DNA of 40,395 nt, taken from positions 1-40,395 of the forward strand of contig CAJOPE010000096.1 of the NCBI GenBank assembly GCA_905236815.1, read 5' to 3'. The DNA is from an uncultured Prevotella sp. Lineage in GTDB: Bacteria > Bacteroidota > Bacteroidia > Bacteroidales > Bacteroidaceae. Both the position numbers and the translations under genes were made by a program. Below the pieces are notes generated by a model. It worked only from the letters and a program-made list of their open reading frames with translations, searched no databases and was not told where the DNA came from. Below, piece after piece: positions 19,476 to 27,555 of the stretch (the first letter of the stretch is position 1; the number at the start of each line of letters is the position of its first letter).

Positions 19476-19674
19476 AAGGCCATATAAATGGAACTGCTTG
19501 AATAAGGGTTATCCATATGTCTCCTTATCCGATAGGAGACGCTCGCATGATTGATCAGACTTGAATAAAATGCAAACGGTTGTTTCACATTATATGAAAC
19601 AACCGTTACACATTATATAATTAGCATTCATCAGCTATAAGAACATCCTCCCCTTTGGGAGGCTTGGTGGGGTA
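19476..19674. other. Non-coding region with hairpins downstream of mscL
   Basis: It contains GTCTCCT/AGGAGAC (19519-19525 and 19534-19540), a perfect 13-base hairpin AACGGTTGTTTCA/TGAAACAACCGTT (19575-19587 and 19595-19607), and a CCTCCC/GGGAGG palindrome near 19647-19661. The 13-base hairpin probably ends the minus-strand mscL transcript. No gene is seen. Confidence 0.5.
19575..19607 (-). terminator. Probable mscL terminator hairpin
   Basis: A perfect 13-base stem with a 7-base loop lies 67 bases past the mscL stop on the minus strand. The tail on that strand (TGCATTTTATTC) is only moderately T-rich, so efficiency is uncertain. Confidence 0.5.
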
Positions 19675-20097
19675 TTACTTATTTTTCAGCAAATCCCTTA
19701 TCTCAGTCAGCAACTGTTCTTCCTTAGAAGGAGCAGGTGGTTCTGGTGTTGGTTCAGGTTCCTCTTTCTTCTTACGTGCCAGTTTGTTGATCAACTTAAC
19801 AAGCATGAACACACAGAAAGCGATGATGATGAAGTTAATCAAGTTCTGGATGAAGTTACCATAATTAATAGTAGCAGCCTCCAGTTTGATACCCTCAATC
19901 TCCTGTGCAGGGAGAGTGAATTTAAGGTCGGTGAAGTTCACACCACCAATGAGCCAGCCGATAGGAGGCATGATGAGATCGTCAACAATGGAAGACACAA
20001 TCTTACCGAATGCGCCACCTATGATAACACCGACAGCCATATCAATGGCATTGCCTTTAACTGCGAAGTCTTTAAACTCTTGGATGAAATTACTCAT
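19675..20097 (-). CDS. mscL: Large-conductance mechanosensitive channel MscL
   Basis: 140 residues, matching the family. A homopentameric inner-membrane channel that opens under membrane tension and protects against osmotic downshift. The N-terminal amphipathic helix ([15 protein letters not shown]) leads to TM1 with the pore-lining [14 protein letters not shown] pattern. A periplasmic loop follows, then TM2 (about residues 83-103), then a charged Pro/Glu-rich linker and the C-terminal helix bundle ([13 protein letters not shown]). It is transcribed divergently from gapA. No clear -33/-7 promoter was found for it. Confidence 0.97.
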   Translation of the reverse strand: MSNFIQEFKDFAVKGNAIDMAVGVIIGGAFGKIVSSIVDDLIMPPIGWLIGGVNFTDLKFTLPAQEIEGIKLEAATINYGNFIQNLINFIIIAFCVFMLVKLINKLARKKKEEPEPTPEPPAPSKEEQLLTEIRDLLKNK

Positions 20098-20227
20098 AAT
20101 ATTAATCTTTATGCATGTATGTTATTTAATTTGTAATATCGAGTTTACACTCTTTCGAATGATGCGAAACATTCTATGTTTGAAATCGGGAATGGCACTT
20201 TTTTTATATAATTTAATACTCAATCCG

Positions 20228-20259
20228 GTTGCAAATATAGAAAAAAAATTGTATCTTTG
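20228..20259 (+). promoter_or_regulatory. gapA promoter
   Basis: TTG (20229-20231), a 20-base spacer and TATCTTTG (20252-20259), with a predicted start near 20266 and a leader of about 47 bases. Confidence 0.75.
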
Positions 20260-20312
20260 CGACTGCGTAAATGAAAAAAATCATTTTAACCCTTTAAATA
20301 AAAAATAAAAAC

Positions 20313-21341
20313 ATGGTAAATGTAGCTATTAATGGTTTCGGTCGTATCGGCCGTCTCGCATTCCGTCAGATGTTTGAAGCTGAAGGTTATGAAGTTGTAG
20401 CAATCAACGACCTTACAAGTCCTAAGATGCTTGCTCACCTTTTGAAGTATGATACAGCTCAGGGTGGTTTCGCTGGCAAGTTCGGCGAGGGTAAGCACAC
20501 TGTAGAGGCAACTGAGGATTCTATCATCGTTGACGGTAAGGAGATCAAGATCTCTGCTGAGAAGGACGCTGCTAACTGCCCATGGGCTGCTAACAAGGTA
20601 GACGTAGTTCTCGAGTGCACTGGCTTCTATACATCAAAGGAGAAGGCTTCTGCTCACCTTGCAGCAGGTGCTAAGAAGGTAGTTATCTCTGCTCCAGCTG
20701 GTAACGATCTTCCTACAATCGTTTACAACGTAAACCACAAGACTTTGACAACTAACGATAACGTTATCTCTGCTGCATCTTGCACAACAAACTGCTTGGC
20801 TCCTATGGCTGCAGCTTTGAACGCTTATGCTCCAATCCAGAGTGGTATCATGTCAACAATCCACGCTTACACAGGTGACCAGATGATTCTTGACGGTCCT
20901 CAGCGTAAGGGCGATCTTCGTCGTTCACGTGCAGGTGCTTGCAACATCGTTCCTAACTCAACTGGTGCTGCTAAGGCTATCGGTCTCGTTATCCCTGAGC
21001 TCAACGGTAAGTTGATCGGTTCTGCACAGCGCGTTCCAACTCCAACAGGTTCTACAACTATCCTCATCGCTGTTGTTAAGGGTAAGGACGTAACTGTTGA
21101 GGGTATCAACGCTGCTATGAAGGCTGCTGCTACTGAGTCTTTCGGTTACAACGAGGATCAGATCGTTTCTTCTGATATCATCGGTATGCGTTTCGGTTCA
21201 CTCTTCGACGCTACTCAGACTATGGTATCTAAGATCGACGATGATACATACCAGGTTCAGGTAGTTTCTTGGTACGACAATGAGAACTCTTATACTTCTC
21301 AGATGGTTCGTACTATCAAGTACTTCGCTGAGTTGGCATAA
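20313..21341 (+). CDS. gapA: Glyceraldehyde-3-phosphate dehydrogenase, type I
   Basis: 342 residues. It oxidises glyceraldehyde-3-phosphate with NAD+ and phosphate in glycolysis. The Rossmann motif NGFGRIGR is at the N terminus. The catalytic cysteine is C157 in [12 protein letters not shown], and the downstream [29 protein letters not shown] and WYDNENSY blocks are intact. Codon bias is strong, as in groEL, consistent with high expression. It has its own promoter and terminator, hence is monocistronic. Confidence 0.98.
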   Translation: MVNVAINGFGRIGRLAFRQMFEAEGYEVVAINDLTSPKMLAHLLKYDTAQGGFAGKFGEGKHTVEATEDSIIVDGKEIKISAEKDAANCPWAANKVDVVLECTGFYTSKEKASAHLAAGAKKVVISAPAGNDLPTIVYNVNHKTLTTNDNVISAASCTTNCLAPMAAALNAYAPIQSGIMSTIHAYTGDQMILDGPQRKGDLRRSRAGACNIVPNSTGAAKAIGLVIPELNGKLIGSAQRVPTPTGSTTILIAVVKGKDVTVEGINAAMKAAATESFGYNEDQIVSSDIIGMRFGSLFDATQTMVSKIDDDTYQVQVVSWYDNENSYTSQMVRTIKYFAELA

Positions 21342-21370
21342 TAGTAGAATCAACTTAGATTCAAGATATA

Positions 21371-21402
21371 GCCGCTCTTCTTTAGGGAAGAGCGGCTTTT
21401 TT
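21371..21402 (+). terminator. gapA terminator
   Basis: A 10-base perfect stem GCCGCTCTTC/GAAGAGCGGC (21371-21380 and 21387-21396) is followed by six T residues. Confidence 0.93.
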
Positions 21403-21412
21403 GTGCTTATTT

Positions 21413-21444
21413 CTTGCGGGTCTCCAATATTTTGATTATTTTTG
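21413..21444 (+). promoter_or_regulatory. miaA promoter
   Basis: TTG (21414-21416), a 20-base spacer and TATTTTTG (21437-21444). The transcript would begin near 21451, which leaves about 15 leader bases before ATG 21466. Confidence 0.65.
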
Positions 21445-21465
21445 CCATAAATAATAGTGAATCGT

Positions 21466-22383
21466 ATGATAACCATCCTAGGTCCTACAGCAAGTGGTAA
21501 AACCGACCTTGCTGCTCATCTTGCTTATGACATTGATGCTGAGATCATCAGCGCCGATAGTCGTCAGGTATATCGTGGTATGGATATTGGTACAGGAAAG
21601 GACCTGGAGGACTATGTGATAAATGGCCGTCAGATTCCTTATTATCTTATAGATATCTGTGAACCTGGCACCAAATACAATCTCTTTCAGTATCAGGAGG
21701 ATTTCCTGAAGGCGTATGAGGATATTACTTCGAGAAACGTGAAGCCAATTCTCTGTGGTGGTACAGGACTGTATATTGAGTCTGTGCTGAAAGGATATCA
21801 TTTGTCGCCTGTTCCTCAGAATCCGGAATTGCGTCAGCAGTTGGAAGGAAAAAATCTGGAGGAACTGACAGAGATGCTTCGTGAATTGAAGCAGAAGACT
21901 GGCAGCACGATGCACAATAAAACGGATGTGGATAGTTGCCAGCGTGCCATTCGTGCCATTGAAATAGAAAGTTATAACCTTGAGCATCCTACACCTGAAA
22001 GAGAGTTTCCTGCTATCAACTCTATTATAATAGGAGTAAATATTGATAGAGATGCCCGAAGGGAGAAAATTACCGACCGTTTGAAGAAACGCTTGGATAA
22101 TGGTATGGTGGATGAGATCAAGGGATTGCTCGACAGGGGTATTCCCGCAGAGAATCTTATCTATTATGGATTGGAATATAAATATGTTACGGAATATCTG
22201 ATAGGGAAAACCAACTATCAGCAGATGTTCAAGGGGTTGGAAATCGCAATCCATCAGTTTGCCAAGCGCCAGATGACCTGGTTCAGGGGAATGGAACGCC
22301 GTGGCTTTACCATTAATTGGATAGATGCAGCTCTTCCGATGGAGGAAAAAGTGGCTCGGGTGAGAGAAATAGTGAACATTTAA
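21466..22383 (+). CDS. miaA: tRNA dimethylallyltransferase
   Basis: 305 residues from ATG 21466; an in-frame GTG at 21457 is less likely because it lies almost at the transcription start. The enzyme transfers the dimethylallyl group to A37 of tRNAs that read UNN codons. The P-loop GPTASGKT is at residues 6-13. It is followed by the DSRQVYRGMDIGTGK block and the GGTGLYIESV segment. The HQFAKRQMTWFRG motif is near the C terminus. The downstream kinase-family gene follows within 35 bases. Confidence 0.96.
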   Translation: MITILGPTASGKTDLAAHLAYDIDAEIISADSRQVYRGMDIGTGKDLEDYVINGRQIPYYLIDICEPGTKYNLFQYQEDFLKAYEDITSRNVKPILCGGTGLYIESVLKGYHLSPVPQNPELRQQLEGKNLEELTEMLRELKQKTGSTMHNKTDVDSCQRAIRAIEIESYNLEHPTPEREFPAINSIIIGVNIDRDARREKITDRLKKRLDNGMVDEIKGLLDRGIPAENLIYYGLEYKYVTEYLIGKTNYQQMFKGLEIAIHQFAKRQMTWFRGMERRGFTINWIDAALPMEEKVARVREIVNI

Positions 22384-22418
22384 TAACCTTCTACAGTAAG
22401 AAGGCTTTAAGAGATATT

Positions 22419-23345
22419 ATGTATATGGATAAGTGGGGAATATTATACTGTCCTAAAAGTGGCTATGGTTCTCAGAAGTTTAGAGATCGTGTAGAGAAAT
22501 CACTGAAGGAGAACGGGGTGGATTACGATCTCGTTCAAAGTGAGAATTCGGGTAGTGTCGATCGTTTGGTGAAGATGCTTATCAATAACGGTTACAAGAC
22601 AATCGTGATCGTTGGTGGTGATTCTGCCCTGAATGATGCTGTCAACTGCTTAATGGCGGTTGACAAGGATACTCGTGACCAGATTGCCCTGGGTGTAATT
22701 CCTCACGGAGTGATGAATGATTTTGCCAAGTTCTGGGAAATGAAGGAGAACGAGGTGGAGCAGAATGTGAAATGGCTCAAGTCTCGTAGGGTTCGCAAGA
22801 TTGATCTGGGATGTATCCGCTATACCAATCGAGAGCATCAGAAGTGTCATCGTTATTTCCTTAATTGTGTGAATGTGGGCTTTATTGCCGCTATCATGAA
22901 CTTGCGCCGAAAGACCCGTCATTTCCTAGGTTCCCGTACACTTTCCTTCTTCTTCTCTTTCTTGTTGCTGGTTTTCCAGCGCCTGGAATATAAGATGAAG
23001 ATAAAAATCAACACAGATACCATCGACCGAAAGGTGATGACGGTTTGTGTGGGAAGTGCTAGAGGCTATGGTCAGACACCGAATGCTGTTCCATATAATG
23101 GATGGTTGGATGTTTCGGTGGTATATCATCCAGAGATGTTCCAGCTGTTCGAGGGAATCTATCTGTTTGTTCGTGGTAAGTTCCTTAATCACAAGAGTGT
23201 ACACCCTTATCGTACAGAGGAGGTGAATTTTGAATCTACCAATAATGCTATGGTGGGAATTGATGGAAGATTAATGAAATCCCCAGTAGGTCCTTTTAAG
23301 GTAACTGTGGAAAAAGAAGTCATTAATTTTCTAATTCCAGCTTGA
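22419..23345 (+). CDS. Diacylglycerol/lipid kinase family protein with altered GGDGT motif
   Basis: 308 residues from ATG 22419, chosen over an upstream extension that would run through the end of miaA. The fold is that of DAGK-catalytic (YegS/LcnA-type) proteins. However, the usual GGDGT nucleotide-binding motif reads GGDSA at residues 66-70, and the usual GTxNDFA reads HGVMNDFA. Both changes touch residues that contact ATP in the family, so it could have changed specificity, lower activity or a non-catalytic role. No signal peptide or membrane helix is evident. It probably shares the miaA transcript, with a small CCTTCT/AGAAGG hairpin (22387-22404) in between. It ends at a very stable bidirectional terminator. 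Confidence 0.8.
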   Translation: MYMDKWGILYCPKSGYGSQKFRDRVEKSLKENGVDYDLVQSENSGSVDRLVKMLINNGYKTIVIVGGDSALNDAVNCLMAVDKDTRDQIALGVIPHGVMNDFAKFWEMKENEVEQNVKWLKSRRVRKIDLGCIRYTNREHQKCHRYFLNCVNVGFIAAIMNLRRKTRHFLGSRTLSFFFSFLLLVFQRLEYKMKIKINTDTIDRKVMTVCVGSARGYGQTPNAVPYNGWLDVSVVYHPEMFQLFEGIYLFVRGKFLNHKSVHPYRTEEVNFESTNNAMVGIDGRLMKSPVGPFKVTVEKEVINFLIPA

Positions 23346-23363
23346 TAGGATTGTAAAATATTA

Positions 23364-23423
23364 AATGTAGAATGTAAAATTAAGCAGTCGTACTAATAAT
23401 TTTACATTCTACATTCTTTTTTT
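23364..23423 (+). terminator. Bidirectional terminator between lipid-kinase-like gene and crp-like gene
   Basis: A perfect 18-base inverted repeat (23364-23381 and 23398-23415) with a 16-base loop. It is followed by CTTTTTTT on the plus strand and by a T-rich stretch on the minus strand, so it can end both converging genes. Confidence 0.9.
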
Positions 23424-24126
23424 ATCCCATTTGAGAAATATTCTTGAGCTCTTCCAATTGGATGAGCTTTATTTTTCTACCATCGATGGCGATGAGATGT
23501 TCATTGGCAAATGCGGAGAGTGTACGGATTGCGTTGCTGGTTGTCATATTCGACAAGTTGGCAAGATCCTCTCGGCTAAGATAGATGCTAAGCGTATAGC
23601 CATCCTCTTCCAGTCCATAGCTGTCGGCAAGGAAAAGCAGCGCTTCTGCAAGGCGGCCTCGGATATGTTTCTGGGTGAGATTTACAATACGGTCATCTGA
23701 ATTACCTAATTCGATACTCAGATATTTCAAGAAAAATTTACAGATATTGTTGTTGCCCTCGATAAGTTTGTCAAGAACATCTAAAGGAAACCAAGCTACG
23801 ATTCCTGGTTCAAGAGCGGTTGCAATCGTCTTATAGTCTTCTCCTGCAAAATGAGCACGAAAACCAAAGAACTCGCCATGTTTGATAACTCTTAGAATCT
23901 GATTTCGACCACTGATACCATCTTTGTAGACTTTTGCCTTACCTTGGATAAGCATCATTGCTCGAGTTGGTTTTTCAAGATCTCCATAGATCATCTGGTT
24001 CTTTCGGAACAACTCTAAGGTTAGGTTGTCCAAAAGTAACTTGTACTCTTTTTCTGATATAGGTTGCCACAGTGAAGCTATATCGTTGGCAACCTTCTCC
24101 TTCTTTATGTCAAATTTAGTAGTCAT
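23422..24126 (-). CDS. Crp/Fnr-family transcription regulator
   Basis: 234 residues. Residues about 20-145 form a cyclic-nucleotide-binding-type beta roll (GKAKVYKDGISGRNQILRVIKHGEFFGFRAHF). Residues about 165-220 are a winged helix-turn-helix (YLSREDLANLSNMTTSNAIRTLSAFANEHLI). There is no Fnr-type cysteine cluster, so it is not an Fe-S oxygen sensor of the Fnr type; the ligand is unknown. It is transcribed divergently from the glycogen operon at 24330, with 203 bases between, which makes it a candidate regulator of that operon. A minus-strand TAAATTTG box lies at 24154-24161. Confidence 0.88.
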   Translation of the reverse strand: MTTKFDIKKEKVANDIASLWQPISEKEYKLLLDNLTLELFRKNQMIYGDLEKPTRAMMLIQGKAKVYKDGISGRNQILRVIKHGEFFGFRAHFAGEDYKTIATALEPGIVAWFPLDVLDKLIEGNNNICKFFLKYLSIELGNSDDRIVNLTQKHIRGRLAEALLFLADSYGLEEDGYTLSIYLSREDLANLSNMTTSNAIRTLSAFANEHLIAIDGRKIKLIQLEELKNISQMG

Positions 24127-24254
24127 TCCCTAAATACATTACCTATCTGTTTGCAAATTTACATATTTTTTTTCAATTAAATATTTATTTTTGACCGAAA
24201 TAGTATTCTAGAACATATATTTTTCGTTTTTCCTTAAAAACATCTTGAAAAAAC

Positions 24255-24285
24255 TTTGTTTTGTTTACGATTTTTATTATCTTTG
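24255..24285 (+). promoter_or_regulatory. Promoter of the glycogen operon
   Basis: TTTG (24255-24258), a 19-base spacer and TATCTTTG (24278-24285), with a leader of about 40 bases before the ATG at 24330. Confidence 0.75.
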
Positions 24286-24329
24286 AGTGCACAAATGATC
24301 AACAAAAATTAAAACCTTAATATAAATCT

Positions 24330-26270
24330 ATGAGTTATTTAAAATTCGAAAAGGCTCTAATGACAAATCTGCAGGATTCTCTACCGAAGGAATTGCTGCG
24401 GACCAACCGTTCCGGAGCTTATTCGTGCTCTACGATTGTTGACTGTAACAGTAGAAAGTATCATGGTTTGCTGGTGGTACCAGTACCTGAACTTGATGAC
24501 GAGAACCACGTTTTGCTTAGCTCTCTCGATGTCACGGTTATTCAGCATGGTGCTGAATTCAATCTGGGCTTGCATAAGTATCAAGGAAACAACTTCAGTC
24601 CTAAGGGACACAAGTACATTCGGGAATTTGATTGCGACAGAGTGCCTACTACGCTTTATCGAGTAGGCGGCGTTATCTTGAGGAAAGAGGTGGTGTTCCA
24701 GCATCATGTGGATCGTATTCTGATTCGTTATACATTGGTTGATGCTCATTCTGCAACTACTTTGCGTTTCCGTCCTTTCCTGGCTTTCCGCAGTGTTCGT
24801 CAGTTTACACACGAAAACGGTAATGCTAGTCGTGAGTATTTTGCTACCGACAATGGTATCAAAACTTGTATGTACGCGGGATATCCCGACCTCTATATGC
24901 AGTTCTCAAAGAAGAATGAATTTATATTCCAGCCAGACTGGTACAGAGGGGTAGAATATACCAAGGAGCAGGAGAGAGGATATGCTTCTAATGAGGATCT
25001 CTATGTTCCTGGTTATTTCGAGATGGATATCAAAAAGGGAGAGAGCATTGTGTTTTCTGCTTCAACTTCCGAAATTAAAACTCGCACATTAAAGACCTTG
25101 TTCGAGGAGGAAGTTGACAGTCGTTCTCCTCGTGATAATTTCTTCCATTGCCTTATCAATGCAGCTCATCAGTTCCATATTGAGCGTCCTGAGGGTAAGT
25201 ATATCCTTGCAGGCTATCCTTGGTTCAAGACTAGAGCTCGTGACACTTTTGTGGCACTTCCTGGTCTTACCCTTTCAATCGAGGAGATTGAGTACTTTGA
25301 TGAAGTTATGAAGACTGCGATGAAGGGCTTGAATGAATTTATGGATGACAAGCCACTAAGCGTGAAGTTCTATGAGATAGAGCAGCCGGATGTTCCTCTT
25401 TGGTGTGCATGGGCATTACAGCAGTATGCTAAGGAACAGGGCAAGGACCGCTGCCTTGAGAAATATGGAAAGTTCTTGAAAAAGCTCATTCTTTTTGTTG
25501 AGAACAACAACCATCCAAATGTTAAGATGGATGAGAATGGATTGCTTCGTATTGACGGAAGAAAGAAGGCGATGACTTGGATGAACTCTACTTCCAATGG
25601 CCTTCCCGTAGTTCCTAGAACGGGTTATGTGGTTGAACTAAATGCCCTCTGGTATAACACCCTCTGCTTCTGTCAGTCATTGGCTGTAATAGATAACAAC
25701 GAGTCGGCAGCTCAGCATCTCGAGGAACTTGCTGCTAAAGTTAAGCAGAGCTTCCTGGATACCTTCCTTAACGAGTATGGCTATCTCTATGATTATGTAG
25801 ATGGAAAGTATGTCGACTGGAGTGTTCGTCCGAATATGATATTCCCTGTTGCCTTTGATTATTCTCCTCTTGATCAGGATCAGAAGAAGAAGGTACTCGA
25901 TTTTTGTACTCGTGAGTTACTAACTCCAAAGGGACTTCGTTCACTCTCTCCTAAGAGCAGTGGTTACAACCCTATCTATGTGGGTCCTCAGCATCAGCGC
26001 GATCTGGCTTACCACCAGGGAACAGCCTGGCCATGGCTGGGCGGCTTCTATATGGAGGCATGCTTAAAACTCTATAAGCGCACTCGACTGAGTTTCCTTG
26101 AGCGACAGATGGTGGGATATGAAGACGAGATGTCTTATCATTGCATAGGAACTATCAGCGAACTTTTTGATGGCAATCCACCTTATTCTGGCAGAGGAGC
26201 TATCTCTTTTGCAATGAATGTAGGAGAGATTTTGAGAGCACTCGAGTTACTCGAGAAATATAAATATTAA
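24330..26270 (+). CDS. Glycogen debranching enzyme (archaeal/bacterial GDE type)
   Basis: 646 residues, cytoplasmic. The N-terminal domain carries the NRSGAYSCSTIVDCNSRKYHG block typical of GDE N-domains. The C-terminal (alpha/alpha)6 domain has GYPWFKTRARDTFVALPGL and the GTAWPWLGGFY segment of amylo-alpha-1,6-glucosidases (GH133-like). It removes alpha-1,6 branch stubs from glycogen. It is first in a three-gene operon with a GT4-type synthase 15 bases downstream and a GH57 amylase after that. The gene set is that of intracellular storage polysaccharide turnover. Confidence 0.93.
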   Translation: MSYLKFEKALMTNLQDSLPKELLRTNRSGAYSCSTIVDCNSRKYHGLLVVPVPELDDENHVLLSSLDVTVIQHGAEFNLGLHKYQGNNFSPKGHKYIREFDCDRVPTTLYRVGGVILRKEVVFQHHVDRILIRYTLVDAHSATTLRFRPFLAFRSVRQFTHENGNASREYFATDNGIKTCMYAGYPDLYMQFSKKNEFIFQPDWYRGVEYTKEQERGYASNEDLYVPGYFEMDIKKGESIVFSASTSEIKTRTLKTLFEEEVDSRSPRDNFFHCLINAAHQFHIERPEGKYILAGYPWFKTRARDTFVALPGLTLSIEEIEYFDEVMKTAMKGLNEFMDDKPLSVKFYEIEQPDVPLWCAWALQQYAKEQGKDRCLEKYGKFLKKLILFVENNNHPNVKMDENGLLRIDGRKKAMTWMNSTSNGLPVVPRTGYVVELNALWYNTLCFCQSLAVIDNNESAAQHLEELAAKVKQSFLDTFLNEYGYLYDYVDGKYVDWSVRPNMIFPVAFDYSPLDQDQKKKVLDFCTRELLTPKGLRSLSPKSSGYNPIYVGPQHQRDLAYHQGTAWPWLGGFYMEACLKLYKRTRLSFLERQMVGYEDEMSYHCIGTISELFDGNPPYSGRGAISFAMNVGEILRALELLEKYKY

Positions 26271-26285
26271 GATGGAGGAGCGCAA

Positions 26286-27554
26286 ATGAAAGTATTAATG
26301 TTCGGCTGGGAGTATCCTCCTCACGTATATGGTGGACTTGCTACCGCCAATTTTGGAATTTCTGAAGGTCTTCATGCACAAGGGGATATCGAGACAGTGC
26401 TTTGTCTTCCTCATCCTTTTGGCGATGAGAATCATACCTATTCTAAAATAGTAGCGATGAATGCTGTGCCGGTGGCATGGCGTGATGTCGATTATGATTA
26501 TGTAAAGAATCGAGTTGGCAATATCATGGATCCTGATCTTTACTATAGGCTTCGTGATCATCTTTATGCTGATTTCAACTATATGCAGCTCAACGATCTG
26601 GGGTGTATTGAATTTGAGCCAGGTTATCCTGCCAATCTTCACGATGAGATCAACAACTATTCAATCGTTTCTGGTGTCGTTGCCCGCACGTTCGATTTTG
26701 ACATCATTCATGCACACGACTGGCTTACTTATCCAGCAGGTATTCATGCCAAGCAGGTGAGTGGAAAACCTCTCTGCATTCATGTGCATGCTACGGATTA
26801 CGATCGAAGCAGAGGTCATGTGAACCCAACAGTTTACAGCATAGAGAAAGATGGTATGGACAATGCGGATTGCATTATGTGTGTATCCGAATTGACACGT
26901 CAGACCGTTATCAATCAGTATCATCAGGACCCAAGGAAAGTCTTCACCGTTCACAATGCGGTTTATCCATTGAGTGAGGAATATCAGGCAATTCCTCGAC
27001 CAGACCATCATGGTAAGGAAAAGGTGGTAACCTTCCTTGGCCGACTCACGATGCAGAAGGGTCCAGAGTATTTTGTTGAGGCAGCTAATCTGGTATTGCA
27101 GCGTACTCGCAACATTCGTTTCTGTATGGCAGGCTCTGGTGATATGATGGATCAGATGATTTATCTGGCTGCTCAAAAAGGCATAGCCGACCGTTTCCAC
27201 TTCCCTGGCTTTATGCGAGGTAAACAGGTTTATGAATGCTTGAAAGACAGTGATGTATATGTGATGCCATCTGTGAGCGAGCCTTTTGGTATCTCACCAC
27301 TTGAGGCTATGCAATGTGGAACACCTACCATTATCTCAAAACAGAGTGGATGTGCCGAGATTCTCAGCAACTGTATCAAAGTGGACTATTGGGACACTTA
27401 TGCACTGGCTGATGCCATCTACAGCATCTGCTCCAACGAGAGTCTGTTCAACTATCTTTCTGTGAATGGAAAGAATGAGGTTGATCAGATTACTTGGGAG
27501 AAAGTGGGCCGCTGGATAAAAGAACTATATTTAAGAACTTTAGGTTGGAATTAA
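26286..27554 (+). CDS. GT4-type glycosyltransferase, probable glycogen synthase
   Basis: 422 residues, GT-B fold. The N-terminal MKVLMFGWEYPPHVYGGLA glycine-rich loop and IIHAHDWLTYPAG are characteristic of starch/glycogen synthase-like GT4/GT5 enzymes. The EX7E motif is E332-PFGISPL-E340, followed by AMQCGTPTI. It is expected to elongate alpha-1,4-glucan from a nucleotide-glucose donor. Its place between the debranching enzyme (15 bases upstream) and the GH57 enzyme (1 base downstream) supports the glycogen assignment; donor specificity (UDP- or ADP-glucose) cannot be read from the sequence. Confidence 0.9.
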   Translation: MKVLMFGWEYPPHVYGGLATANFGISEGLHAQGDIETVLCLPHPFGDENHTYSKIVAMNAVPVAWRDVDYDYVKNRVGNIMDPDLYYRLRDHLYADFNYMQLNDLGCIEFEPGYPANLHDEINNYSIVSGVVARTFDFDIIHAHDWLTYPAGIHAKQVSGKPLCIHVHATDYDRSRGHVNPTVYSIEKDGMDNADCIMCVSELTRQTVINQYHQDPRKVFTVHNAVYPLSEEYQAIPRPDHHGKEKVVTFLGRLTMQKGPEYFVEAANLVLQRTRNIRFCMAGSGDMMDQMIYLAAQKGIADRFHFPGFMRGKQVYECLKDSDVYVMPSVSEPFGISPLEAMQCGTPTIISKQSGCAEILSNCIKVDYWDTYALADAIYSICSNESLFNYLSVNGKNEVDQITWEKVGRWIKELYLRTLGWN

Positions 27555-27555
27555 T

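Noticed and set aside
19645..19672. CCTCCC/GGGAGG palindrome near mscL as a regulatory site
   Set aside because: Similar G/C-rich palindromes occur near 33460-33480; they look like general intergenic remnants and nothing ties this one to a function.
21478..22254. 258-residue minus-strand ORF opposite miaA
   Set aside because: Shadow of miaA; no family resemblance or start context.
22317..22418. Upstream extension of the lipid-kinase-like gene
   Set aside because: It runs through the end of miaA in another frame with low-sense residues; ATG 22419 begins the conserved fold.
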